Below are positions 44,451-55,666 of a DNA stretch of 64,000 nt, in pieces. This stretch comes from Apodospora peruviana (Eukaryota; Ascomycota; Sordariomycetes; Sordariales; Lasiosphaeriaceae): the NCBI GenBank assembly GCA_033439685.1, contig JAUEDM010000005.1:2170001-2234000 (forward strand), read 5' to 3'. Numbering within the stretch: the stretch's first letter is position 1; each line of letters starts with the position of its first letter. The notes beneath the pieces are model-generated. The model saw nothing but the letters and a program-made list of their open reading frames with translations. It had not been told where the DNA came from and did no database searches. The translations under genes and the position numbers were made by a program.

Positions 44451-45595
44451 CTAGTCGTCGTCCTCATTGGCGGGCTGGTAAACGTGACGAGTGCGCGTGA
44501 CATCCTTGCGCATGGCCTGGCCGGAGCCGGTGAAACCGACTATATTTTTATCACTCTCACATCAGTAACATATTCATAAACCAAAGGAGAGAGAGAGAAA
44601 AGTAAGACATACCACGACCCTTAACACCTTCGGGAGTGCGGAACATGCTCTCCTTCTTGGCCGCCTTGCCAAACTTGCCCTTGGCGTTGAACTCCTGCCA
44701 CTTGTTCTTGCCGGCCTCAAGCTCCTTATTCGCCTTGATTTTCTTGAACTTTGGCTTAGGCTTCTCGTCGTCTACACCACCAAGCTTAGCAGCCTGCTGC
44801 GCGGGGGTATATTTCTCCGCGGCAGCCTGAGCAACAACTCCTCCTGGAGAAATTCCACCGCGGGGCGAGAACGTCTTTTTGAATCCACCGCCAGTGGTAA
44901 CGCTCTCAGCGGTGGTAGTAGCAGTAGGTCCAGCGACAACTGCAGAACCGTCAGCCTTGCGCTTCGTCGCCACGGGGCGGATATCCTTGGCGCGCAACGT
45001 CTCGACCTCGTCGTAGCTCTTGAACTTGACCGTGTAGACGGGGTTGGTCGACGAGCCGGTGATGGAGGTGATGCGGGCTGGATAAAAGCCCTTGTCCCCC
45101 GAGAGCCATTTCGCCATGACGGTGTCGTTCACATTGTAGGAGATGATCTGCTGCTGAGGTTCATCTTGACCGGTAGTGGTGGTGGCAACCTCGCTGTCGT
45201 TGGCCTTTTTGAACGCCGGGTGGTTCTCGCGCGACCACTTCTCCTCCTTCTTGTTGTCGGTCGGAGTGGCTGTTGGGGTAGTAGTAAAAGTAGCACGAGG
45301 AGCGGAGGTGACAGCCTTGATCTCGGCGATACTATCGTCTAAGATCTGGATCATCGACTGAATCTCGTCTCGCAGGGTGATCAGTTCCTGGTTGTCGGGT
45401 TTCTCGTTGAGTCCGTTGAGGACCTCTTCGAGCTGGTCACGGGGAAGTTTGAGTTAGTAACCGGGTGTTTTTTCGTATTGCGCGGCGGTTGTTGTCTATA
45501 ATGAGGATGGTAGGAGAGGGAGGGAAATCAAACAAACAACATACCGTCTCCTCATAGCCCTTGCGCTCAGCCTGCATCTCCTCGAGAGACGACAT
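44451..45595 (-). CDS. spf30: Splicing factor SPF30-like Tudor protein
   Basis: SMN-related protein required for spliceosome assembly; the Tudor domain reads symmetric dimethylarginine on Sm proteins (family knowledge). Exons 45595-45545, 45432-44613, 44539-44451; 960 nt, 319 aa. Starts MSSLEEMQAERKGYEET, joining to LEEVLNGLNEKPDNQEL, a coiled-coil N-terminus. Tudor core: YNVNDTVMAKWLSGDKGFYP, ARITSITG and VYTVKFKSYDEVETLRAKDI (about residues 115-170). C-terminal basic region KFKKIKANKELEAGKNKWQE, FRTPEGVKGRVGFTGSGQAM, and the acidic end YQPANEDDD. Introns are 112 and 73 bp with GTATGT donors. High confidence. Confidence 0.93.
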
Positions 45596-46820
45596 CTTGA
45601 CGAGTTACAAGAGGTTGGTTCTCCAGGGGAGGATGCCGTACTGGTAGTGGTTTGGTAGAACAGTACTTTGAATATCTCCTGGCGCTGGTCACAACCGCTG
45701 TGCAGTCGCTTCGAGTCTCTGGTGTTGTACAAGTTTGAAAACTTGCTAAGAGGGTGAAGACGCGATGCGAATGCGATGCGATGTGGCAGAGGAAAGAAGG
45801 TGGTAAATGTAGTCGCACGGTGGGAGGTAATAAGGTGAGGAAGGTGCGCGAGTGGGCGTTGCAGTGGTGAAGAAGAAGTGGGGTGGGTGCACTAATAGTA
45901 TAAATTCCCTGTCATACGCCACAGACACGCCGTAAGGAAAGAAGAAAACGGCTCTGGATGCCCCTGTATAAGAGCAAGGAACGCCCGCACAGACGGGGAG
46001 GATAGAGGCTGTGGGGGTAACCGCCAACCACTGGCAGTGAATATACGGTATGGTTCGGCATCCGAAGCACTCCTGCTCTTGCCTTGGCAACCCCTTGCAT
46101 ATCAGATCAAATCAGGAAAAAAAGCCAAAGCTTCATGTTTTTTATCCGCCTAAGTAAGGAACCTGATTTCCATAATATGAATCTCCTGCCAACCTATATA
46201 GCACACCCCTTGCAAAAGAGGGCACACCCGGAACAGGTGCAAGTTTGCTACATGCGATCAAAGAGCCATCCCTAGGTACATATTCCGTACGGATCCAATG
46301 TCTCGAAATAATCATGTCACATTTCCAGGAGGGAACAAGATAAATCATCGCTGCCCTAATGTCTATCTAGGACCAATAACTAACTTCTCTATTATTGCTA
46401 TTGTTGGAGACGCCGGGTCCCGAGATGAACGGGTTATGCTGCTGTCTTGAATGATTCCCTTTTCCCTACCTAGGCTATGTATGTTTGACCGTGATCCTGT
46501 AGTGAATCCCCCGGGGGACCAAGGTAGATTGTAATATGATGTGATGAAATGAAAGCAGGAAGAAGACTTAATAGCCTTTGCCCGATAACGCCATGTCATA
46601 AATCGAAGCGAAATGAATAATACTGTTTTCTTTAAGAACGCCCACCAAAATGAGAAGACCAGATTAAACTTTAAACCTCAAAAAGAAAAAAAAAGAGGCT
46701 CAAACCTCACTGGTAGTTCTCAATTATAAGCGACATCGGCGGATTGCGCCCCTCGTCACTATCATAATCCGCGTCCAGCTCCTCGACCGTCCTCGCTCTC
46801 TGCTTCTCCTGACCAGGCTC
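45596..46820. other. Spacer between spf30 and disordered-protein gene
   Basis: About 1.2 kb: spf30 promoter next to 45596 and the 3' UTR of the gene ending at 46821. Repeated GCGATGCGAATGCGATGCGATGTG near 45760-45785. No gene supported. Confidence 0.5.
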
Positions 46821-48731
46821 CTAATCCTGGCTTGCACTCAGGTCCATGTTCTTATCCCACAGATTGCGCAGCAGCGCCATCGTTCCGGCGTCTTCTTCTC
46901 CGTCCACGAGGCTGGCCCCGCTCAGTCCGCCGTGTCTCTCGTGCATCCTGCTGGCAGCACCAGCAACCCCGTCGTTTTCGAGACTGGAGCTAGCGCTATG
47001 CAGAGACGCAAAAGGTCTGCCTGTGGCTATCGGCCGCCTTGACGACTGACCATTATTATTACTACTAGTCGGCATGGCGATGGTGCTGCTCGTACTCGGT
47101 CCACGCGTATGTGTTGTATGTGCGGTTCCGGGCCTGGACTGGATTCGCTGGCCCTTGTCCGCGCCCGTGATCCGCGAGAGCCGTGTCAGCGACCGCGCCA
47201 CCGGATTCTGGTATCTGCGGACGACAAGATACTCCATACCAGTTCTCTCCAGCATCTTTCCGACTCTGTGGTCTCGAGGCAGGTCGTAGTTTGAGCCTCC
47301 CATCAGCGGTACCGTCTGGGGATTTGTCGGCACAAGTCCCAGTCCCATTCCAGGGAGCGGGTGAGTGTGGGCAGACTCCAGACTGGAGCTCGCCCGCTGG
47401 AGGTTCAGCTTCTGCTGGGTCCGGTTCATGTCTCTAACTAAACCGTATGGACCCCAGTGTCGGGCCCGAGCCTCTGCCGCGTATCCAGGTTCGTCGTCCT
47501 CGTCCTCCGTCATAGGGCCCTCCTCTAGTGACGTCCGACGGGCATGGGTTTTGCCCTGGGCCTTGTGGTGAGTTTGCGCCTGTGATTCCACAACTGTTTT
47601 GAAAATCGATTGCGGTCGATTGGGCGCGCTGCTGTTGCCGTTTATGGCTGTGTTTTGGGAAACCGTCCCATTTCGGTTATGAGATAGGAAAGAAGGGCCT
47701 GGAATGCTTGCTTCTTCTTGACTGTTGTTGCCAACGAACCGTGACGTCAACTCAACCTTGCCGCTGCTTCCGGGTCGGATGAGATTCGCCAGGACGGGCG
47801 TGCTGGAGAGCGTCGAAATCCCACCTTCTGGCGAGTGAGCCCGGGATGAACTCGGCCGAGCCGAGATATTCTCCGTAGACATCTTTGGCGGAGCACCATG
47901 CGATGGCACGCGCTGAAGAATTCGTGATGTGATATACTCCTTGTGAGCCCCCGTATTATCTCGAAGGCTTTTTGAAAGACTATGTGGTGCGCCGTTGGAT
48001 GGCAGGTGCTCGGTGGCCGGGTGCGCCTGGTAAGGGTGCGACGGCGACGGCACAGGATGGTCGTCTTTCCTCATCGAGTGATCGGTCGTCTGGACGCCGC
48101 TGACTGTCGAACCACGTCGCGAAAGGAGGGGAGATGCTGAGGCGCTAGCATCAACCCACTCGCCCTCTCCGTCGTCGTCGTCGTCGAGATCGTCTGGGCC
48201 GTCGTCACCGAGGTTGAAGTGCACCCTGGATCCCGCGGCAGCCGCCTTGAGCTTGTTGACGGCCGGGTTGGGGGAAAATCGCGTTAGATTAGTCGAAGAC
48301 TTTGATTTCTTGCCCACATCGACCTGAGAGCGGTTGCGCTTTAAGCTGGTGTGGGATGCGTTCTTTTTCAGGATAGTGGTTGAAAGGTCGTCTCTCGGAA
48401 GCTTATGGTCGGAGGTCGAGCGACGATGGGTGGGAGCAAGTGGATGCCCTGTACCTCGCTCGGGCGAGGGCGATCCTTGTCTGCGGTTTAATTTGGCGGA
48501 AGAGGCCGACGCATGGTGTTTGTGTAACGCCTTGGACGATGGAACGCGGGCATGGAGTCGACCGGCACCGCCAACGACGTGTTTCTGGGACTTGGTACGA
48601 TGTTGCTGCTGTTGTTGCGAAGGTTGTTGGAGTTGCAAGCTGAGTTGCGACGAGCTGCTGTCGTGGTGGTTCAGGGCCGGCCGTTTTGATTGGCTGGTGC
48701 CCAACAATTCGCTGTCTCTGTCCTTCGCCAT
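46821..48731 (-). CDS. Large disordered conserved fungal protein
   Basis: Uninterrupted 636-codon frame from MAKDRDSELLGTSQSKRPAL; an upstream in-frame ATG at 48749 would add six residues. Low-complexity throughout (Q, S, H runs near residues 25-45). A motif RVHFNLGDDGPDDLDDDDDG followed by EWVDASASASPLLSRR (about residues 170-210) looks conserved. The C-terminal part is the most ordered: ARHWGPYGLVRDMNRTQQKL, DHRVGKMLERTGMEYLVVRR, and MALLRNLWDKNMDLSASQD at the end. Basic N-terminus, no membrane segment. I do not recognise a characterised family; the style (short conserved blocks in a disordered chain) suits a signalling or nutrient-regulation scaffold, but that is a guess. Confidence 0.75.
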   Translation of the reverse strand: MAKDRDSELLGTSQSKRPALNHHDSSSSQLSLQLQQPSQQQQQHRTKSQKHVVGGAGRLHARVPSSKALHKHHASASSAKLNRRQGSPSPERGTGHPLAPTHRRSTSDHKLPRDDLSTTILKKNASHTSLKRNRSQVDVGKKSKSSTNLTRFSPNPAVNKLKAAAAGSRVHFNLGDDGPDDLDDDDDGEGEWVDASASASPLLSRRGSTVSGVQTTDHSMRKDDHPVPSPSHPYQAHPATEHLPSNGAPHSLSKSLRDNTGAHKEYITSRILQRVPSHGAPPKMSTENISARPSSSRAHSPEGGISTLSSTPVLANLIRPGSSGKVELTSRFVGNNSQEEASIPGPSFLSHNRNGTVSQNTAINGNSSAPNRPQSIFKTVVESQAQTHHKAQGKTHARRTSLEEGPMTEDEDDEPGYAAEARARHWGPYGLVRDMNRTQQKLNLQRASSSLESAHTHPLPGMGLGLVPTNPQTVPLMGGSNYDLPRDHRVGKMLERTGMEYLVVRRYQNPVARSLTRLSRITGADKGQRIQSRPGTAHTTHTRGPSTSSTIAMPTSSNNNGQSSRRPIATGRPFASLHSASSSLENDGVAGAASRMHERHGGLSGASLVDGEEDAGTMALLRNLWDKNMDLSASQD

Positions 48732-50189
48732 CTCACATCCCAGGTGCACGCTTTTCCTGTCTTATTCGGTGCCTTAATGCTCCCTAATAACCTGGGACGA
48801 ATGTCTCGCCCGCACTTGTCTCTGTCTGTCTGTCTCTACCACTCTGTTTCTGACCCCTTCTTCCACTCCCAGGCCCGCACTCTGTGGCCTCGGCTCCTGG
48901 AGGAGCTGTATTAGCGGTATGTCCTCTTTCGCAATGTCTTGTCGTTTACTTGTTCTGGTCAGGCGTGTCACCGAGATGCGGGGGTTCGGGTGGGTGAACG
49001 GCGGAGTGAGTGCCAAATGCCTTGATCTGGGTACAGAAAGCGTGGCTGGCCAGTAGAAGATGCAGCCAATCGTCGATCCTTGCTCCCTGCTGCTCCGTGC
49101 TGTGTTGGTGTGTGTGTCTCGCTCGCGTTACGGTCCGCTGTTTCTCGAAGGTTGACGGAAGTTGAACAGTTGAAAGTTGAACCAAACCAAATAATTGGCA
49201 AAGTTTGGCGCGAAGGGGGTGCCGAAAAATGGAAATATCGGGTCGCAAAAGTCGACGATAAATTCTGCCGGACAATTGGCCTTGCGCGACGAAGAATCCA
49301 GTTTATGTCTTTGAGATTGATTAGAAAGGGCCGTCTCGAACCTTTTCCTTTCGGCTGCTACGGTGTACTGCGCTGCCGAGTGTGCTGGCCCGCACATGTT
49401 CGATCCGGAACCGAGCACAAAAGCGGTGACGGAGACCCCAGGATTGTGAGAGAGGTCATTGGCTGTGTTTTCGATGGTGGACCCCGCCATGACTGCTGTG
49501 GGGTTTCACTGAGCTGTTTCCCGGACCGGGCTCTTCTGGGCCTGCTGCAGCGGGGCTCTGTCAGTCTCTCCATTTATCCTTTTCGAGTCAATCTTTCCGA
49601 GATAATCATTTAACCTCCCTATATGTTCTTTATAAACCGTATTGTTCTTTGTTTTGAATGACTCGACTCGGTATGAGGTTGGCTTTTGTCTTCTCAAAAT
49701 ATCTAACACGTCAGTTCCATAGGGATGGAGGAGGACATCCCCCGTGTTAGTCCACTTGGTTTACCTAGCTCCGGAACCGGACTCAGGCAACAACCACGAG
49801 TCGGATACAGCATGGTCCAAGAGCTATGTACGGCACCATTGTATTGTTGTGCATGTGTAATGTTCCAGAAGCAATCTCAAGGATTTCTCTGTTGAACAGA
49901 ATCTCCGTCATGGGGCGAACCTCACAGGCGACTTCCTTCGCCTCGCCGCCGGTTGTCTCGATACATCCGTACATGGTGTGCCCAAGGCCAAGCATGTAAT
50001 GTAATCAACGAAAACCATACCGGTCCAGACCCAAGAGTTGCCTCTGGCAATAGCAAGTTAGCAAAGTAAAATGAAGGCTGAATTTTGCAAATGCATCGAT
50101 TGGTAATTCTAAAGTACACAGTACCTCATACACATCATTATACTAAAAGAAAATGAACAAGAAAAAAGGCGATAACATGCAAGTTCCCT
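48732..50189. other. Spacer upstream of disordered-protein gene
   Basis: About 1.46 kb. Promoter of the 48731 gene and 3' UTR of thiolase. Contains TGTCTGTCTGTC simple sequence near 48823-48836. ORFs at 49080-49613 (+) and 49128-49490 (-) have no family look. Confidence 0.5.
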
Positions 50190-51610
50190 TTACTCAGCAA
50201 CCCAAACAGCAGCCATTCCCATACCGGTACCCACGCACATGGATGTGACGCCCACCTGCTGTCCCCTCCTCTTGAGCTCATACAGCAGCGTCGACACCTG
50301 CCTGGCGCCTGTACAGCCCAGCGGGTGTCCGAACGCGATGGCACCTCCCTTGGGGTTGATTTTCTCCTGCGGGATTCCCAGCTCGTTGGCGCACCACAGG
50401 CACTGCGACGCGAAGGCCTCGTTGATCTCGTAGATGTCGACGTCGTCCTTGGTGATACCCGTGAGCTCAAATACCTTGGGGATCGCCTTCCAGGGCCCGA
50501 TGCCCATGAGCAGCGGCTTCACACCGACAATCGACGCAGCCACAAACTTGCCGATGATGGTCTGGCCGAGCTTCTCAGCCGTCGAGCGCTTCATCAGCAG
50601 CACCGCCGCGGCACCGTCGCTCACCTGACTAGCATTGCCGGCGTGGATGCTACCGTCCTTGGCGAAAGCCGCGCGGATCTTGCCCAGCGACTCGGCCGTC
50701 ACACCGTCGCGGATGCCGTCGTCCCGGTCGACGACGATCTCCTTGGTCTCGCCCGACTTGGGGTCCTCGAACTTGACCTTGAGCGGGACGATCTCCTCCT
50801 TGAACAGGCCGTCGGCCTGCGCCTTGACAGCCTTCTGGAACGAGGCTGCCGCGAAAGCATCCTGGCTGGCGCGCGAGACTCCGCGGTCCTTGGCCATAGC
50901 CTCGCTGAGCACGCCCATGGGCACCTTGCAATTGGCCGCCTCGGAGTGGTTCTCGAGCAGGTCCGAGAACTCGGTGACGGCGCCGGGGCCGTACTGGGTC
51001 GACATGCTCTCGACGCCGGCGCCGATGCCAACCTCGATCATGCCGGTCCGGATCTGGTTCGCCACGTCGACGCAGGCCTGCAGCCCCGAGGAGCACTGCC
51101 TGTTGAGCGTGCGGACGGCAGTGGTCTCGGGGAAGCCCGCGACCAGGGCGGCGGCGCGCATCTCGGTGGCGCCACCGCCGGGGGCAAGCACGGTACCGAC
51201 GGCGATGTCTTCGACGAGGGATGGGTTGATGCCGGATCGTTGGATGATGGCTGTGAGCGCACCAGCCATCAGGTCAGCGGCCGGGGTGTCCTTGAACTGG
51301 CCCTTGCCGCCCTTGGTGATGGCTGTTCGGAGGCATGCGGTGACGACGATCTGTTGGGTTATGAGTCAGTAATTTGCTTTCAGTGTAGAAAGGAAGAGAC
51401 TCACATCATCGGGGTTCTTCTCGAGGATCTTGGCCTTGCCACCGGTACCGACAGCACTGGAGAGCTGGTTGCCCAACGACTGGAGTCTGTCAAGAGCTGT
51501 TTCTCGTCAGTCAGCCTCCAGTATCTTTTCTTCACAAATTCACCCATCAACCTGAAAAAGCGACGACAATATGCCATGAAAGGAGGACGGCGATGGGACT
51601 TACCACCCAT
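50190..51610 (-). CDS. pot1: Peroxisomal 3-ketoacyl-CoA thiolase
   Basis: Final step of peroxisomal beta-oxidation: thiolytic cleavage of 3-ketoacyl-CoA. Exons 51610-51604 (7-nt first exon), 51496-51405, 51350-50190; 1260 nt, 419 aa. Joining exon 1 to exon 2 gives MGALDRLQSLGNQLSSAVG, which contains a perfect PTS2 signal R-L-x5-Q-L at residues 6-14; the ORF alone would miss it. Catalytic residues: Cys119 in NRQCSSGLQA, His375 in GHPLGCTGAR and Cys405 in CVGTGMG. Also NEAFAS in the dimer loop. Length matches yeast Pot1 (about 417 aa). No C-terminal PTS1 (ends WVAE), as expected for PTS2 thiolases. Introns of 107 and 54 bp, GTAAGT and GTGAGT donors. Confidence 0.96.
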
Positions 51611-52827
51611 GATGTCTGATTTCTAAAAAATTCAACGAAGCCGGACAAGGTTCAAAGTGTAAGAACTCGCTGTGACTGGTTCTTCTTGACTGATAGAAGA
51701 AGAAGGCGCGCAAATTTGAAGTTGTTAGGTTTGTTGTCTCGGAGAGAAAGAGAAATGAAATGCACCTCTCCTCAAGATGTATAATCCGTAATGTGTCGGG
51801 CCGGTCTCCTTCGGTTCCAAAATCCAACGGTGGCCAGGTGATGTCAGCTTGGAAACAGACCGAGGCATTGCTATTTCGGGGTTAGCGTCTCCCCCGCGCC
51901 GCCCCGGACCCTCGGACGGCGGCTTTGGAGCCCCCCTGCATGCGGCTTCACATGCTTTTCTCGTCAATTTGCCGTCTAGCTCCAGTCTTTGTTATACCCA
52001 CTGTTGGTGCAGTGTTTTACAAACCTCCATTGAAATGGGGTCTTCGATTCCTCGTTGCGACTGTAATAAAAAGATCTAGAATTATATATCAATCCGATCA
52101 AGTACAGACAAAAAGCCGAGTTCAACATCGGAGGAGATAGACCTCCGGGCACAGCTGCAAACCAATCACATGCCAATGAAACCTCACCCCTTTTCCATCC
52201 CCAGATCCCCCACTAATAATCAGAAACTGCTTCCGTACCCCGAACTTCACACATGCATAACGAGCAGATGCAAACGTGACGACGACTGACCACGTCTTGG
52301 ATTATACATGCAGTGTGGAAGCGGGTTTGGAACCCCATTTAGAAGTACCTTAGCTATCGTTCATGCATGTTTCGCTGGCCAGCCTTTCCTGACCTACCGT
52401 ACGTCCTGGGACTTCAACGCCGCGGCTGAACGGATTGGCTACTATTGGACTTTGTTTACTGATCTTCCCGTGCTCACTGCTCCTGCCCTTCTAAAATGCT
52501 GATGTTGGACGGAGACACTTTGGTCATGTTGTTTTCGACGGTAAGCAATCCAGGGATAATCGAACAAGCCGGCGAACAAGACTATCGGTTGTCCACATCC
52601 CATACTGTGATATTGGAGCACAACCACAACCTGAAGACATATTCTCGTAGAAACCATGGAGTTGTTATTTGAATTCTAAACTCAAGGTCCTTTGCTGCCA
52701 AATAGGTGCCGATTCAGTTTCAACAATATATAAATGATTACCCCCAAAGATTGCTTGACCATGCTGATAAAATATGTCCAAAAACTGTCTTGTAAATCTG
52801 ACATCACTTTCCCTTTCGTATTACCGT
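51611..52827. other. Spacer between thiolase and fbp1
   Basis: About 1.2 kb: thiolase promoter and leader near 51611, fbp1 3' UTR near 52827. No gene supported. Confidence 0.5.
51860..51865 (-). promoter_or_regulatory. CCTCGG, possible FarA/FarB site before thiolase
   Basis: Reads CCGAGG on the plus strand, CCTCGG toward the thiolase gene, 250 bp 5' of its ATG. It is the core recognised by the fatty-acid regulators FarA/FarB. Consistent with a beta-oxidation gene, but one hexamer is weak evidence. Confidence 0.35.
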
Positions 52828-54061
52828 TTACTTCTTGTGAAACGCCTTGACCTTCTCAACCTCATCATAGCTACCCATAAAGATTCCAGCCTTATCATGG
52901 ATGTGCTCCGGCACAACCTCCAACATGCGGTTCATTTTGCTATCGACCGCTTGACCACCAGCTGAAACCCCAAATGTCAGCTTGTTTTCTTCTCGCAGCA
53001 TATATCAGGGGTAGGTAGTTGATGTTTATCCCCAGGGGAAGGAAGAAGACTGACCATTCTCAAAAACCATCGCCATCGGCGCGCACTCATACAGAATCCG
53101 CAACTTGCCCTTGGGACTCTTCTTGTCCGCCGGGTACGCAAAAATACCACCATACAACAAAGTCCTGTACGCATCCGCCACCATAGACCCAATATACCTC
53201 GAGCTGTACGGCTTTTGACCGTCAGGCGCCTCCTTCAACGCATTAAAGTAGCTCTTGACGTTATCCTCCCAGTACAGCGAGTTACCTTCGTTAACCGAAT
53301 AGATGGCCCGCTTCTTGGGGATGCGCATGTCGGGATGAGTAAGAATAAACTCGCCGACGCCCTGGTCGAGCGTGAAACCGTTGACGCTGCCGCCCTTCAT
53401 CGTAATGACCAGCTGCGCTGACGCGCCGTACATGGTGAAGCCTGCCGCCACCAGCTCGGTTCCCGGTTTGAGGATGTCCTCTTTTGTTCCGGTCGACCCC
53501 TCGGCGAGCTTGTGGATCGCAAAGATAGTGCCGACCGACACTCCGGCGTCCAGGTTGGAACTGCCATCAATAGGATCGCACGCGACGGCGTAGCGCGCGT
53601 TCTTGCTGTCCTTGAAGTAGATAACCTCGTCTTCTTCTTCCGACACAAGAAGTGCGCACTTGCCGCTCGACCGCATCGCCTCAATGAAGAGGTCGTTCGA
53701 AATGACGTCGAGCTTCTTTTGCTCGTCGCCCGTGATGTTGGAGCTGCCTGCGAGACCGGTCAGGTTGACCAGCGTCGCGCGCCGGATGTAGTATGCGATT
53801 GACTTGAAGGAGAACTGCAGTGCGTGGCAGAGGAGTCTAACGGGATTTCAGTGAGTTGTGTCAGTCAGATATGATAGCTAAGGAAAGTCTATCGTGTGGA
53901 ACGTACGCGTTATGCGCAGTGAGTAGTAGGACTTACGTGAAATCTCCCGTCGCCTCCTTGTGCTTGACTTGCTCTTCGGTCAGGAAACGTGTGAGCGTGG
54001 TAATGTGTGTGTTGACCTTCTCCCCCTCCACGCCGCTGCCATCTAATCCGATACCGTTCAT
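52828..54061 (-). CDS. fbp1: Fructose-1,6-bisphosphatase
   Basis: Irreversible gluconeogenic hydrolysis of fructose-1,6-bisphosphate. Exons 54061-53937, 53836-53055, 52961-52828; 1041 nt, 346 aa. Starts MNGIGLDGSGVEGEKVNTHI. Exon joins read TGDFT|LLCHALQFSFKS and AMVFEN|AGGQAVDSKMNRM. Motifs: SEEEDEVIYF and the metal-binding DPIDGSSNLDAGVSVGTIF; substrate region IYSVNEGNSLYW and YSSRYIGSMVADAYRTLLYGG; C-terminal EVVPEHIHDKAGIFMGSYDE. Introns 100 and 93 bp; the first has donor GTAAGT, the second GTCAGT. The track of the second exon alone would misplace the end in the intron. Expected to be glucose-repressed. High confidence. Confidence 0.97.
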
Positions 54062-55666
54062 TTTCGCGACTGTATATGTGTGTGTATATGCGGTCAAGTG
54101 AGATGCTGTCAGATGAAGCTTAGATATCTCCAAGCTGCTAAAGGAAGTTCGAAGCTCTTGATGTCGTCGTTTTTTGAGATCTCGGAATAAACACTTGGTA
54201 TGGCAATTCCTTCACCCGTTTGATTTCGGTTTTTGTTTCGTCGGGGGAGGAAGAATCAAGAGAGTTGAGAGTATCGGTAGGTAGATGCAGTTTCGACTTA
54301 TACGGACGTCGGCTTACACGTCCAGCTGGTGGGAAGCTTTACCGAATGGCGCGGGGCGCAGTTGTCGTTTCAAGCAACCTTGTTGGCCCGTTATATGGGC
54401 TCCTCTCTTCAAAAGGCTCGGGTCAAGACGGAAGCAGTCCGAGTAACAACGTAGTCTTTTCTTGGAATAGAAATATACCTAGAAGGGAAGCAAGAACGGG
54501 AGATAGGACTGAAGCTAAGGTGGAAAGAAGGGAGCTAATGCGGAGTGAAGCAGTCGAAACCGAGACAGAGAAAGAAATCTAAACCGGAAGGAAGAGGGCA
54601 AGAACTTGAACAAATGACGGAGCTATATTTACCTCCATCTCCTTACGATTTACTTTACCAGGACTTGCCTCACCTCGAAATTCCTTGACACTCAACGACG
54701 ACGCAACCAATGGCGCGCGCATCTTGTATGTAATGGCGGGGGGGAGGGGAGATCTGCTTCTCCAATTTTACTCCAGTCCCGAGCCGCAGCACCCCAAGCC
54801 CGCAACCAGGCATGCCAGGAACTACCTTACCCTAGCGGCACGCGACAATGCACTACGGGTGCCCCTCACTGCCCCCATCGGCCGAGCGTCATCGGCAGAG
54901 ACACGGCTATCTAAGGCGGCGGGGCGACGGAACTGGATGGGAACATTCAGGTACTTACCTATGCCGGGCGCTGACCTCAAGCTGCCCGAGGGTTTCGGAA
55001 GTATAGAAACATGAAGAGGCCAGAGTGAGGTATTTTCACATTGGCTGCTCTATTGACTATACCATATTCCATCATCTATCTACGATCTTCCCTGCCCGGG
55101 TGCTGTGAGCAGGTTCGTATCAAATCCGGCCGAAAGGGACAGCAACCATTCGTCCTGCCTGGAAAAGGGGGAGGGAGCAACAATCCGGGCGCCGACGGGT
55201 TTGGAAAGAGGATTTCTCGGGACGACCGCATGCAGCTTTCCCGAGGGGCGCCACCGGCAAATCTGCCAAGCCGAAATGGGTTTCCGGAATAATTCTTTAC
55301 GGCACCTGACACAGGTTCGTGACTTGAGGTTTTGGGCGTGGCGCTCAAATGGAATGAGGATCATTGTCCTCGTGACCTGTTGTTTGGTGATCCATTTGGT
55401 ACTTCACGACAGGGAGGCATGGTATTGATTTCTTGGCAATGTTATGTATAACCCTAACCCCATTAGCCCCTGAACTTCAACTGAAGGCTGTGATGATGTC
55501 CGGGGCAGATAAATCCCCAGATTCGTCTGAAGCAGGTAGATACCTATCGTGTAATAAGCCCGTTCTAGTCCTAGGAGCTTATTTCCCATAGGTTGTAGAC
55601 GCGAGATTACCATGTCTACGGCGGTGAAATAGCTACCTGACCCGAATAGGACTAACAGGACCAGCC
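54062..55666. other. fbp1 promoter and F-box 3' side
   Basis: About 1.6 kb. Holds the fbp1 leader and promoter and the 3' UTR of the F-box gene. It has GGGGAGG/GGGGGAGG patches (about 54243-54250, 54738-54750) of the kind CreA-like repressors bind; not tested. No gene supported. Confidence 0.5.

Noticed and set aside
50325..51626. 433-codon ORF antisense to thiolase
   Set aside because: Spans exons and introns of a secure gene on the other strand; no family motif.
55448..55463. AACCCTAACCCC telomere-like sequence
   Set aside because: Under two repeat units; similar single copies near 17198 and 33178; too short for an interstitial telomere.
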